Assembly: GCA_963721065.1 (NCBI GenBank) | Contig: CAVRHO010000001.1 | Coordinates: forward strand, 1,116,001-1,180,000 | Direction of reading: 5' to 3' | Length of the DNA: 64,000 nucleotides | Origin: CAWBLP01 sp963721065 | GTDB lineage: Bacteria > Pseudomonadota > Alphaproteobacteria > Acetobacterales > Acetobacteraceae | Shown: positions 34,070 to 43,090 of the stretch, in pieces | How positions within the stretch are numbered: position 1 is the first letter of the stretch | How the letters are laid out: each line of letters begins with the position of its first letter | Notes under the pieces: generated by a model | What the model saw: the letters and a program-made list of their open reading frames with translations, nothing else | What the model was told of the DNA's origin: nothing | Databases searched by the model: none | Translations under genes and position numbers: made by a program

Positions 34070-34795
34070 ATGATGCAGCAAGCCAACCGGGTCAAAGCCG
34101 CCATGCGTGCCGGGCGCAAGGCATACGGCTACAATCTTGCCTTCCCGTCCCCATGGGTGATCGACATCCTGGGGAAGCTCGACTTCGATTTCGTCTTCAT
34201 CGATGGCGAGCACGGGCCGTTCGGCCTGGACCAGCTCGAGGACCTCTGCCGCACCGCCGAACGCCACAACGTGACGCCGCTCGCCCGGGTGCCGGATATC
34301 GGTTCATCGACGATCCTGCGCTTTCTCGACCGCGGCATCCGGGGAGTCATCGGCCCGCACATCGCCACCGAGGCGGATGCGCGCCAGCTTGTCCGGGCGT
34401 GCTATTTCGGCCCGCTGGGTGAACGATCATTCGGGGCGAACCGCGGCACCGGCTACAATGCCGGGATAGCGGACAAGGCGGCATACTACCGGGAAGCAAA
34501 CGAACAGATGCTGGTCTGCGCCTTGTTGGAAGATGTCGCCGTGCTGGACAATCTCGACGCCATCCTGTCGGTGCCGGGCATCGACCTGTACAGCATCGGT
34601 CCGAACGATTTTGCCCAGAGTCTCGGCTACCCGGGTCAGCCCGATCACCCTGAAGTCGTCAAGGCAATGCAGGAGATAACGCGTCGCATTCAGCAGGCGG
34701 GCCGCACAATGCAGCTTGACGTCATGAAAGGGGCATGGGTCAGCGACATGCTGCTGGATGCGGGGCGTCGTATTCTGTCGCCACAGCCGGGATGA
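34070..34795 (+). CDS. HpcH/HpaI aldolase/citrate lyase family protein
   Basis: A 241-residue TIM-barrel aldolase of the HpcH/HpaI family. DFVFIDGEHGPFGLDQLEDL contains the metal-site and catalytic His region, VTPLARVPDIGSSTILRFLD the substrate Arg, and GPHIATEADARQLVRACYFG plus YSIGPNDFAQSLGYPG complete the barrel. Members reversibly cleave 4-hydroxy-2-oxoacids to pyruvate and an aldehyde; the substrate here is unknown. GGAGG lies just upstream of two consecutive ATGs (34070, 34073), and the second has better spacing. It follows the crotonase gene by 290 bp. Confidence 0.88.
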   Translation: MMQQANRVKAAMRAGRKAYGYNLAFPSPWVIDILGKLDFDFVFIDGEHGPFGLDQLEDLCRTAERHNVTPLARVPDIGSSTILRFLDRGIRGVIGPHIATEADARQLVRACYFGPLGERSFGANRGTGYNAGIADKAAYYREANEQMLVCALLEDVAVLDNLDAILSVPGIDLYSIGPNDFAQSLGYPGQPDHPEVVKAMQEITRRIQQAGRTMQLDVMKGAWVSDMLLDAGRRILSPQPG

Positions 34796-35192
34796 TACCA
34801 ATTCGCATGGCGTTCGACCCCGCGGCGGGGCAGGGCGTTGTGCGCTTGCCGGTCAAGCGCGACGCGGGCCGGTAACATACGCCTCGTTCGGCAAATCGTT
34901 CCGTTACCATCGGGATACGAGTGGACCTCTCCTGTGGTGTCGCCGCCGGAGTGCCGGGACGCCGCGGGTGTGAACCGACTGGTGCAGGGCCGATCGTGTG
35001 TGCGGCTTCCGATGAAGGGCGCCTGTATCGGCAGGCCGCTTCATTGGCTGTTCCAAATATCAACGGCCTTAAGTGTGGACTTCACGCGCGAACGGTGCGC
35101 TAATGGCAGCACTACTGGGACTTCGCGGAGGGGACATCGGCGGCAGAGAGGGGGTGGATCCTCTCCCCGATGACGACACAGGGGAGAGTGCA
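34796..35192. other. Intergenic region without recognised features
   Basis: About 400 bp between the aldolase and receiver genes. No coding potential, repeat arms or hairpin terminator was seen. GGGGAGAG at 35181-35188 is the Shine-Dalgarno sequence of the receiver gene. Confidence 0.5.
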
Positions 35193-35567
35193 ATGCCAGC
35201 TCAGGTGGTTTTGGTGCTTCAGGATTCGGCAGTGCTCGCGGCGCTGGCCAGCGCGGTCGAGGAGAACGGCCATACCGTGCAGACATTCTCTGATCCAATG
35301 GCGGCTCTGACCGCGCTGGAACAGGCACGCAGCGTCGAACTGCTGATCACCGATGTCCGCTTCCCGCCCGGCAAGCCCAACGGACGATCGCTGGCTCTGA
35401 TGGCCACTATGAAACGTCCGGGTATCAAGCTGCTCTTCTTGTGCGCGCCGGAGGAGGAGGAGCATATCGCCGATCTTGGCCGGTGCCTGTCTCCCCCGGT
35501 GGATGTCGTGCAAGTGGCCTCGCTGGTAGAGCAGTCGCTTGCCGGAAGCCCGGACCACGTCATGTAG
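35193..35567 (+). CDS. Stand-alone response-regulator receiver-like protein
   Basis: A 124-residue single-domain protein with the receiver plan: beta1 VVLVLQDSAVLAALASAVEE, the phospho-acceptor region VELLITDVRFPPGKPNGRSL (Asp about residue 51), and beta4 IKLLFLCAPEEEE. The acidic pair at the end of beta1 is reduced to QD and I see no clear switch lysine, so phosphorylation may be weak or absent. The ATG at 35193 follows a strong GGGGAGAG; the frame is open upstream but looks non-coding. No kinase gene adjoins it. Confidence 0.7.
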   Translation: MPAQVVLVLQDSAVLAALASAVEENGHTVQTFSDPMAALTALEQARSVELLITDVRFPPGKPNGRSLALMATMKRPGIKLLFLCAPEEEEHIADLGRCLSPPVDVVQVASLVEQSLAGSPDHVM

Positions 35568-35774
35568 CTGCCGGCCCACGTGCCCGCGCGACAGCACGCC
35601 AACGGTGACGAACGCCACCGGCCCCATGCGCTGCCCCGTCCCGGAGCAGCGTATCGCCTGCCTGTGCCGAGCCTGCCGCACGGTATCTCCGCGGGCGCCC
35701 GGCCTGTCATCCGGCCCGTTGCAATACACACGGAGCCTGCACCCGCAGCCTCGGCCTGACTGCGACATGCAACC

Positions 35775-35905
35775 AATGTAAAGGCATTCTCTGCACAATT
35801 TAATAGCAGAATTGTGAGAATTCAGGGTCGGAATACCAAATATTCGAGTGTTGTGCATTATACTTTGCCCAAATCCTGCCGCGGATCCGGAGTATAAGTT
35901 GGTTG
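35775..35905. promoter_or_regulatory. AT-rich regulatory patch upstream of the PIG-L gene
   Basis: A conspicuously AT-rich stretch in an otherwise very GC-rich window. It contains the inverted repeat CACAATT (35794-35800) / AATTGTG (35810-35816), a good -10-like TATACT at 35859-35864 and a TATAAG near 35893. No clear -35 is visible at the right distance. It lies in the 399-bp gap between the receiver and PIG-L genes, and I interpret it as a promoter/operator region. Horizontally acquired DNA is an alternative. Confidence 0.45.
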
Positions 35906-35966
35906 TTCAGGAACGCCGCTGCCCGTAGAGGTGCCGGCGGTCACTGCACCAACAGGGGAATGCCAA

Positions 35967-36746
35967 GTGCCGCGGATTCCGGGTTGGATTCAGCGTTATT
36001 TCCGGCCGATGTCCAGGGCCGGGGACATGCTTGGGGCGATGCGCGACCTCCCGCTCTCGGATTGTCACGGACTGGTGGGCAAGGGGCCACTTCTGGTCAT
36101 TGCGCCGCATCCGGACGACGAGACACTTGGCTGCGGCGGGCTGATCGCCGAATGCCGCCTTCGGGGGCTGGACGTTCACGTGCTGGTGCTGACGGACGGG
36201 GCCGGGTCCCATCGCGGATCGCGCACCTATCCAACCGACCGTCTGGTCGCGTTGCGGGCGGCGGAAGCGCGCGAGGCCCTCGGAACGCTCGGCGTATCGC
36301 AGGATCGCATTGGTTTTCTGGGGCTGCCGGACGGCCGCCTCGACAGGCGGACCGGGGGGGCGAACGGCGCCGTGGCACAGGTGGTGGCCTATGCGCGGTC
36401 GCACGGCATCGGAACCATACTGTCCACCTGGCTGCATGATCCGCACCGAGACCACCGGGCCGCTTACCGGGTGGGGAAGCGCGCGGCGCAGGAGCTGGGT
36501 GCCACCTTCCTCTGCTACCCTGTCTGGGGCTGGACCATCCCCGCACACGCCTGGCTGCCGCGCACCCGGATTTAGGGCGCACGCCTGGATATCGCATGCC
36601 ATGTCGCGGTGAAGCGCCAGGCGATCGCCCGCTACCGCTCGCAGGTCACCGACCTCATCCGCGACGACCCGACCGGATTTCGTGCCTCGCCGGATGTCCT
36701 GGCGATTTTCGAGCGACCTTTCGAGGTCTTCCTGACAAATCCCTAG
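35967..36746 (+). pseudogene. PIG-L family deacetylase interrupted by an amber codon
   Basis: A LmbE/PIG-L N-acetylglucosaminyl deacetylase-like protein. The zinc motif VIAPHPDDETLGCGG, SHRGSRTYPTD and the later WLHDPHRDHRAAYRVGKRAA are intact. Reading stops at TAG 36573-36575 after WLPRTRI, yet the same frame continues with GARLDIACHVAVKRQAIARY, RSQVTDLIRDDPTGF and IFERPFEVFLTNP to a second stop at 36746, which is the usual C-terminus of the family. So 57 residues are cut off by a nonsense codon. The GTG at 35967 has AGGGGA upstream; an ATG at 36009 is an alternative. It precedes a GT2 gene. Confidence 0.85.
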
Positions 36747-36763
36747 CGGAGACGAGATCAATC

Positions 36764-37801
36764 ATGCGGGCCAGCATCATCGTGCCGGCGTACAATGCGG
36801 AGGCGTTCGTCGGCCAGGCGATCGAGTCCGTGCTGTCGCAGACCGAGCCCGATTGCGAAATTCTGGTCATTGACGATGCGTCGAAGGATGGCACGGCATC
36901 GGTCGTGGCGCGGAAGGCGGAACAGGACCGTCGCGTGCAACTGCTGCGCAACACCGTCAATCTGGGACCGGCGGCGACGCGCAATCGCGGCATTGCGCGG
37001 GCCAGCGGGGACTGGGTCGTTTTGCTGGATGCCGATGATACGTTTCATCCGCAACGGATCGGCACGCTGGTGTCGCTGGGGGAGCGGCACGGCGCTGACA
37101 TGGTAGCGGACAATCTGCTGCTCTGCCCCGAGGACAGCGAGGAGCCGGAACGGCCCATGCTCTCGCCGGCGGAACTGCCCGGGCTGACATGGCTTTCGGC
37201 GGCGGCTTTCGTGGACGGCAACATCGGCAGCCGCCACACGCCGCGGATCAACTATGGCTTCCTGCAACCGGTTATCCGCCGCCAGTTCCTGCAAACGCAT
37301 GGCTTGCGTTATGACGAGCGCAACCGGTTCGGCGAGGATTTCATGCTGGCCCTGTCCTGCCTGCTGGCGGGGGCACGCTGGCTGATCACCCCGGAAGCCC
37401 TGTACCGCTACAGGGTTCGCGCCGGTACGCTGACCGACATCCAGTCGGCCGGCGACCTGTCACGGATCGGCGCGATGGAGGAAGCACTGTTGCGCGACAA
37501 TCCGCACGTGGCGGCGGATCCCGCACTGGTCAGTGCCCTGCGCCGGCACCACCGCAAGGTGCAGTATCTGTTTCATTACCGCGCGTTCGCGGATGCGATG
37601 AAGGCCCGGGCTTTCGACCGCGCGCTGGGGTTGCTGTTCCACAGCACCGGCGGCTTCCGCAACATCGTTGCCGAAAGCCTGATACAGGTGCCAAGAATAG
37701 CGGCCAAGGCACTCAGTGGAGGATACGGCGCGGACGGCAGGACGCCGGCGCACACCACCACGCCGCGCCAACGCGAATCCCCGCGGAACCCGATCGGATA
37801 G
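36764..37801 (+). CDS. Glycosyltransferase family 2 protein
   Basis: A 345-residue GT-A fold glycosyltransferase. It begins MRASIIVPAYNAEAFVGQAI, with ILVIDDASKDGTASVVARKA and the DXD motif in SGDWVVLLDADDTFHPQRIG; FGEDFMLALSCLLAGARWLI supplies the acidic catalytic region. It adds a sugar to a surface glycan or lipid; donor and acceptor are unknown. The gene starts 17 nt after the PIG-L gene's second stop, so the two form an operon that would de-acetylate and extend a glycan. There are no membrane helices. Confidence 0.88.
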   Translation: MRASIIVPAYNAEAFVGQAIESVLSQTEPDCEILVIDDASKDGTASVVARKAEQDRRVQLLRNTVNLGPAATRNRGIARASGDWVVLLDADDTFHPQRIGTLVSLGERHGADMVADNLLLCPEDSEEPERPMLSPAELPGLTWLSAAAFVDGNIGSRHTPRINYGFLQPVIRRQFLQTHGLRYDERNRFGEDFMLALSCLLAGARWLITPEALYRYRVRAGTLTDIQSAGDLSRIGAMEEALLRDNPHVAADPALVSALRRHHRKVQYLFHYRAFADAMKARAFDRALGLLFHSTGGFRNIVAESLIQVPRIAAKALSGGYGADGRTPAHTTTPRQRESPRNPIG

Positions 37802-37857
37802 TTGCACGGGATATCAACGCGTTCCCATCCGGTTGTCGCGAGGTACGGCTGTGGACT

Positions 37858-38012
37858 CATCCCACGGCGTGGCGGGCGCAGGCGCGCCGCCCATGACTGC
37901 GCCGTGCGGAACGCGCTTTTCCGAATGTGCAGCCGGCGACTGTGCCGGGATCGGCGTGCCATCGGCATGACGAGGTCGTGGTTGGCGGGCCTGCGCCCGG
38001 GTCGGAGTCACC
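37858..38012. repeat. Intergenic palindromic element at a convergent junction
   Basis: Left arm GGCGTGGCGGGCGCAGGCGC (37866-37885) continuing to GCCCATGACTGCG, and right arm CATGACGAGGTCGTGGTTGG (37976-37995) continuing to CGGGCCTGCGCCCGGG. The 75-bp spacer contains CTTTTCCGAATGTGCA and GGGATCGGCGTGCCATCGGC, both closely shared with the spacer of the copy at 45391-45548. It fills the gap between the GT2 gene and the convergent flippase gene. Confidence 0.75.
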
Positions 38013-38029
38013 GGGTGTTCCGGCTGCGA

Positions 38030-39412
38030 TCACGGCGCGATCCCTCCGGCAACAGCACTCCCGTTGGATCGGGGCTTCGCCCGCCGCAGTTTCTCGATCG
38101 CGGCCAGGATCAGCCCCAGCATCACCACACAGCACGCCGCCTGCACCAGTGAGCTGACCCATAACGCCGTGACGGCGGAAACCCCCGCGCGCCACGGCAA
38201 CAGCACCGCCGCTGAGACCAGTGCCAGGCGGCATACCTGCCAGACAGCCTCGGTACCCTGCCGTTCCAGCAACAGCAGCGTGTTGTAAACCGGGTGCAGT
38301 GTCACCTGTATCAGGTAGGCCAGGCTCAGCGCCCGCAGATACGGTATGGCCCGTTCCCACTCGGCGCCGAACAGGGTTGGGAAGGCCCAGACCGCAGCCA
38401 GGTTCGCGGCCAGGATCCAGACTGCTGCAACCAGGAATTGTGCCGGCACCAGTTGGCGAATGCGCCGGCGCAGCTTGTCCGGATCTTCCGAAATCGCCCG
38501 CCCGGCCTCGCCGATGAAGACCTGAAGCAGCGACGTGCTGACCATCATCAGCGGCCGCACGACAACCCGCTCCGACAGGAACATGAAGCCGGCGATGTCG
38601 GGGGAATAGCAGGCGGCGAACAGCACCAGCAGGATATCGCCGCTTCCCGCGACATCGATCAGGCGCGACCAACTGGAATAGAGGGGGAACCGGATATAGC
38701 GGCGGGCCACGGCGACCATGCCGCCGAGGGAGACATCGTCCCACCCCGCGCGCAGCCCGCCGGCGAAGCGCCGGACCAGCATCAGCGTGGCGCAGGCCTG
38801 GCCGACGATGAACCCGGTGATCAGTCCGGGCGCGCCGGTGCCCAGCAAGCCGAGGAGAACCTGCGAGGTCGGGCCGCCGATCCCCTGCGCCAGTCGTGTG
38901 CTGGCGACGTCACGGAAGGTTCGGGCACGTGTCGCGATCGCCAGAAGGATGTAGTAGCCGCTGAGCCAGATCAGCCCGAGCGGAAACAGGTAGCGGAACT
39001 GCGCCAGGGCATTCAGCCCCGCAACGCTGAAGGCGGAGGCCGGCACCAGGAACGCCACCAGCGCCACCAGGATGCAGACCAGAGCGAGGCACAACCAGCA
39101 CAACGCTGCCAGGTTCCGGTATTCGCGTTCCGCCCGACAGACCGGTATCGCCAGCTCGAACCCGAATGTGCCGACGGTTGCGCAGATCATCACGATCGAA
39201 CCGAATGCGCCCATCGCGCCGAATTCGGCAGGTGTGAACAGGCGTGTCAGCGCGGGTGACATCATCAGGCTGATCGCCTGCCCGGCCATCGTGCCCGCCA
39301 GCATCACGCCGACGCTGCGGACGAACCCATGCCGGCCATAGCGCTCGCGATAGAAGACGGCCCGGTGGCGCACGCTGTGTGCCAGCGCGTAGAGCGGCAT
39401 AAGAAATCCCAT
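38030..39412 (-). CDS. Oligosaccharide/polysaccharide flippase (Wzx/MATE-like)
   Basis: A 460-residue integral membrane protein with about 12-14 predicted helices, of the polysaccharide synthase (PST/Wzx) type: early GVMLAGTMAGQAISLMMSPA and LTRLFTPAEFGAMGAFGSIV, and the late FLSERVVVRPLMMVSTSLLQ plus VFIGEAGRAISEDPDKLRRR typical of this family. It would translocate lipid-linked glycan units across the inner membrane. The start at 39412 (or the Met at 39400) is preceded by non-coding sequence. It converges on the PIG-L/GT2 operon, suggesting one small surface-glycan locus. Confidence 0.88.
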   Translation of the reverse strand: MGFLMPLYALAHSVRHRAVFYRERYGRHGFVRSVGVMLAGTMAGQAISLMMSPALTRLFTPAEFGAMGAFGSIVMICATVGTFGFELAIPVCRAEREYRNLAALCWLCLALVCILVALVAFLVPASAFSVAGLNALAQFRYLFPLGLIWLSGYYILLAIATRARTFRDVASTRLAQGIGGPTSQVLLGLLGTGAPGLITGFIVGQACATLMLVRRFAGGLRAGWDDVSLGGMVAVARRYIRFPLYSSWSRLIDVAGSGDILLVLFAACYSPDIAGFMFLSERVVVRPLMMVSTSLLQVFIGEAGRAISEDPDKLRRRIRQLVPAQFLVAAVWILAANLAAVWAFPTLFGAEWERAIPYLRALSLAYLIQVTLHPVYNTLLLLERQGTEAVWQVCRLALVSAAVLLPWRAGVSAVTALWVSSLVQAACCVVMLGLILAAIEKLRRAKPRSNGSAVAGGIAP

Positions 39413-39772
39413 GACAGCAGTGCGATCCCGCGATGCGCCGAAAGTCATACGCGCCTGGACGGTCGGGGGGGTATTCGCAATTGCGTGGTATTGACGAACC
39501 GTCGCAGGGACCGCCGCGGTTTGCGCCCGTGTCGTGGCGGCAGAAGATCCGTCACGGGCAACGTGTCGTGCGGAACGCATGCTTCCGGCAACGGTGCCGG
39601 ACGGTCTCATCGGATCGCGGCGCCTTCCGCATGACGATGGGGGCGGCTGCAGACCTGCGCCCGCCGCGACGCCAGTCGTCGCCGGCGGCCCTGACCACGA
39701 CGAAAATCGAACGGCCGCACCTTCGGCCACGGCGACAATCGGCGGCCGAGGGTCAAGGCGCCTCGGGCGGTG
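39413..39772. other. Intergenic region with a degenerate palindromic-element copy
   Basis: 360 bp between the racemase and flippase genes, both on the minus strand. Around 39610-39670, GGATCGCGGCGCCTTCCGCA followed by TGACGATGGGGGCGG and CAGACCTGCGCCCGCC resembles the right half of the element at 37976-38010, but the left arm is not clear. No gene is supported. Confidence 0.4.
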
Positions 39773-40486
39773 TTATCCCCGCGCCCAGTGAATCGCGGCG
39801 CGTGCCAAAGCGTCGATCGTGTCCACCACCGGGACGGCCAGGCGCTCCTGCGGGCCGGCCTGGATGCCCAGGGGAATTTCGGTGCAGCCCAGCACCACGG
39901 CGGCCGCGCCGCGTGCGGCCAGGGTGCCGACCACCTCGGCCAGCGGCGCATAGGCCTCCGCCACGCGATTGGCCTTCACCGCGGCGATGGCGGGGCTGAC
40001 CAGCCGGTCCATCTCGGCCTGCGTCGGGGTAATGCAGTCCCAGCCCAGCCTCCCCAGCCGGACCTGGTACAGCCGCATCGCCAGCGTCGCCTGAGTCCCC
40101 ATCACCCCGATCCGGCCGGCGGCGACACCGGTGCGCCGCAGGTCGTCGGCCGCGGCATCGACGATGTGCAGAATCGGCACGCCCGCGGCCTGCTGCATCT
40201 CGTCGAACCAGCCGTGCGCGGTGTTGCAGGGAATGGCGATGGCACCGCAGCCGGCCTGGCGCAGGCCGGCGATGCCGCGCAGCAGCCAGGGCAGGGGATC
40301 ATCCCCGCCGGCCAGTTTGCCGCGGGTGCGGTCCGGCACCCTCGGGTCGGACCACAGCACGGCCGGTATGTGCTCCTGGTCGCGTGAGGCCGGGGTCAGC
40401 AGGGTCAGCCGCAGCATGAACTGCGCGCTCGCCAGCGGTCCCATGCCGCCGAGCACGCCCAGGATGCGCGCGTCCGTCTGGTCCAT
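39773..40486 (-). CDS. Aspartate/glutamate racemase family protein
   Basis: A 237-residue cofactor-independent racemase. The two catalytic cysteines are in AIPCNTAHGWFDEM and VLGCTEIPLGIQAG, and the N-terminus ILGVLGGMGPLASAQFMLRL matches aspartate racemases. It interconverts L- and D-amino acids; related proteins racemise hydantoins or allantoin. It is the last gene of a minus-strand run led by a PuuE-type gene, so a purine/hydantoin link is possible but not shown. Confidence 0.88.
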   Translation of the reverse strand: MDQTDARILGVLGGMGPLASAQFMLRLTLLTPASRDQEHIPAVLWSDPRVPDRTRGKLAGGDDPLPWLLRGIAGLRQAGCGAIAIPCNTAHGWFDEMQQAAGVPILHIVDAAADDLRRTGVAAGRIGVMGTQATLAMRLYQVRLGRLGWDCITPTQAEMDRLVSPAIAAVKANRVAEAYAPLAEVVGTLAARGAAAVVLGCTEIPLGIQAGPQERLAVPVVDTIDALARAAIHWARG

Positions 40487-40561
40487 TGCCGGTGTCCTTT
40501 GCCGCTGCTGCCCGAGGTTCGGGCTATCGCGCGGCGCCGGGCGGCGGTCAACGCTCGGTGG

Positions 40562-41962
40562 TCACCGGGTGCGCGGCGAGGGTGTGGCCATCCGGATCAG
40601 GCTGACGCACGCGGCGAACAGGCAGACGCTGCCGGCGAACACCAGCGTCATCTTCGTGCCGGACGCCACGAACAGCCCGAACACCAGCGCCACCAGTGCC
40701 GCCCCCAGCGTCTGCCCCAGCAGGCGGGAGGTCGCCTGCATGCCGCTGGCCCCACCGGACCGTGCCGCCGGCGCCGAGGTCAGGATCGCCCGGTTGTTCG
40801 GCGTGTTGAAGAACCCGAATCCCAGCCCGCACAGAGTCATCCGCCAGACGATGTCCGCCGTGCTGGGATGCGCCGGCAACAGGCTCAGCGCGAACAGCCC
40901 GGCCCCCATCGTCACCAGGCCGGCGCCGCTGAGGATGCCCACCGGGTAGCGGTCGGCCAGCCGCCCGGTGAACGGCGCGATCACCGCCACGGTCAGCGGC
41001 CAGGGGGTCATCAGCAGGCCGGTGGTCACCTCGTTCAGGCCCAGCGTGTTCTCGAACAGGAAGGGCAGGGACACCAGCGCCATCGCCTGCGCCACGAAGG
41101 CGCCGACCGAGGTCGCGACCGACAGCGCGAACAGCGGGATGCGCAGCAGGTCCACCGGCAGCAGCGGCGCGGTGCGCGACAGTTGCCGCACCACCAGCCA
41201 GGCGCCCAGCCCCACTGCCAGCGCCAGTTCGGCGCCGACGCCGACCATGCTCTCGCCGTGGCCCAGCCCGGCGATGGCGGTGATCAGGATGCCGAAGGTG
41301 GCGGCGCTCAGCCCGGCGCTGGCGGCGTCGAAGCCGATCCCGGCGCGCGGTGTGGCGGGCAGGGCGCGCAGGGCGATCGGGATCGCGATCAGGCCCAGCG
41401 GGATGTTCACCGCGAACAGCCAGGGCCAGGACGCCACCGACAGGATCGCCGCCGCCACAGTGGGGCCCAGCGCCGAGGCCACCGACCCGACCGTGGCGTT
41501 CAGCCCCACCCCGCGGCCCAGCCAGCGGCGCGGATAGATGAACCGCACCAGTGCGCCGTTGACGCTCATGATGCCGGAGGCGCCGAACCCCTGGACGATG
41601 CGTGCGATCGTCAGCGTGATCAGCGAATTGGACAGCGCGCAGCACAGCGACGCCACAGTGAACAGCATCAGCCCGTACTGATAGACCCGGCGGTAGCCAT
41701 AGATCTCGCCCAGCGATGCCAGCGGCAGCAGCGAGATGGTCACCGCAAGCTGGTAGGCGTTCACCACCCAGATCGAGGCCGAGGGGGAGGCGTTCACGTC
41801 ATGCGCGATGGTCGGCAGCGCGACATTGGCGATCGCGCTGTCCAGCACCGCCAGCGTCAGCCCCATCGCGATCGTCAGGATCGCCCAGTAGCGCTGGGGG
41901 AGGGGAACGCCGTCCTGTTCGGGGACTTCGGGGACCTGGATCAGTGCCGGTCGGACTGCCAT
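40562..41962 (-). CDS. MFS transporter, DHA2 (14-helix drug:H+) type
   Basis: A 466-residue major facilitator with about 14 predicted helices. Motifs: LDSAIANVALPTIAHDVNAS in helix 1, WVVNAYQLAVTISLLPLASL, the motif-A region GEIYGYRRVYQYG and the motif-C-like GPTVAAAILSVASWPWLFAV, followed by NIPLGLIAIPIALRALP. DHA2 members export drugs or other small molecules. The ATG shares one base with the stop of the GT9 frame (TGATG). A longer open frame upstream belongs to another reading of the GT9 gene. Confidence 0.92.
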   Translation of the reverse strand: MAVRPALIQVPEVPEQDGVPLPQRYWAILTIAMGLTLAVLDSAIANVALPTIAHDVNASPSASIWVVNAYQLAVTISLLPLASLGEIYGYRRVYQYGLMLFTVASLCCALSNSLITLTIARIVQGFGASGIMSVNGALVRFIYPRRWLGRGVGLNATVGSVASALGPTVAAAILSVASWPWLFAVNIPLGLIAIPIALRALPATPRAGIGFDAASAGLSAATFGILITAIAGLGHGESMVGVGAELALAVGLGAWLVVRQLSRTAPLLPVDLLRIPLFALSVATSVGAFVAQAMALVSLPFLFENTLGLNEVTTGLLMTPWPLTVAVIAPFTGRLADRYPVGILSGAGLVTMGAGLFALSLLPAHPSTADIVWRMTLCGLGFGFFNTPNNRAILTSAPAARSGGASGMQATSRLLGQTLGAALVALVFGLFVASGTKMTLVFAGSVCLFAACVSLIRMATPSPRTR

Positions 41963-43025
41963 CAGCCCTGCGCTCCCGGCGGCAGGGCGTCGAGCACGGC
42001 CGTAAGCGGCAGATCGTTCAGGCATGGGCGTTGCAGCGTGCGTACCCAGCCGCCGCGCGGGGCGCAAAGGGCCGGGTCGGAGTCGCTGGAGAACAACACC
42101 AGTGCCGGGCAGCCCGCCGCCGCCAGCAGATGCATCGGCCCGGTGTCGTTGCCCACCGCCAGTGCGGCAGTGCGCCCCAGCTCCGTCAGGTCGCCGAACC
42201 CGGTGCGCCCGGTCAGGTCGCGCGCCGGCGTGTCGCGGCAGATCGTCTCCGCCAACGCCCGCTCGCCCGCCGCACCCACCACCACCGGCGTCATCCCTCG
42301 TTCGGCCAGCGCCAGCGCAAGGCTGCGGGTACTGTTCGGCGGGCCAGCGCTTCCGAGGCCGGTGCGGGGAACTGCCCGGCACCAGCAACGCCAGCCGCGG
42401 CGGCAGGTCGAAGCGGGTAAGATTGCCATGGCTCCAGGACAGGTCGGTCAACGGGATGTCGGTGATCCCGGCCTGCTGCAGTTGCCCGCGCTGGCGCTCG
42501 ATGTCGTGCAGGTGGTTGCGGTTCGGGTCGCGGTCGGGATGGGAGCAGCCTGGTGCGATGCCCGACCACTCCGGCCGGCGGTGGCGCGGGAACAGGCGAA
42601 AATAGCGCGAGGAGCGGCCGGATGTCTGCAGGTCGGTACACCCGTCGGAACTGCCCCGCGACCAGCATGCGCCGCAGACGCAGCACCGCCGGCAGGTTCC
42701 ACCAGGGCGGACGCGCATCCACCAGCACGCGGTCGAAATACGGTGAGCCGGCCAGCCAGCCGGCATAGGGCGCGGTGGTCAGCAGGGTGATTTCGGCGTT
42801 GGCGTGATGGCGCCGGATGGCGGCAAAGGCGAACAGCGACAGCACCACGTTGCCGAATGCGCCGAGCTTGACGACAAGCACCCGGTCAGTCCCGCAAGCC
42901 GCCCGCGCCCCTTGTGGGTCAGGGTCGGGGTGAAAGGGGCCGGGCGCCACCGCGCGGCCGCGAGCAGGCCTCTCGCCACCGCCCGGCCCGCCACCGCCCG
43001 GCGCGACCCCGGCATCCCCCGTCAT
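41962..43025 (-). pseudogene. Glycosyltransferase family 9 (heptosyltransferase-like), two +1 frameshifts
   Basis: GT9 homology is spread over three frames. Frame one: RVLVVKLGAFGNVVLSLFAF through GQFRRVY. After one extra base (42635/42636) frame two continues DLQTSGRSSRYFRLFPRHRR through LALLVPGSSPHRPRKRWPAE and QY. After a second extra base (42327-42329) frame three continues RSLALALAERGMTPVVVGAA, AVGNDTGPMHLLAAAGCPAL and the C-terminus. Both extra bases are C after GTAC on the coding strand. GT9 enzymes transfer heptose or similar to LPS. The start is uncertain: an ATG at 43025 with a Gly/Pro-rich leader, or a GTG at 42881. Confidence 0.85.
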
Positions 43026-43090
43026 CGCGCCCCGAGTCCCGGCCCGGACGTTCATCGCTTCATGCTGCGCTGCGGCATTGCAGTCGGATA

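Noticed and set aside
40562..42766. A 734-residue fused glycosyltransferase-transporter protein
   Set aside because: The upstream part is only the middle frame of the frameshifted GT9 gene and the transporter starts at its own ATG at 41962; the fusion is an artefact of the frame being open.
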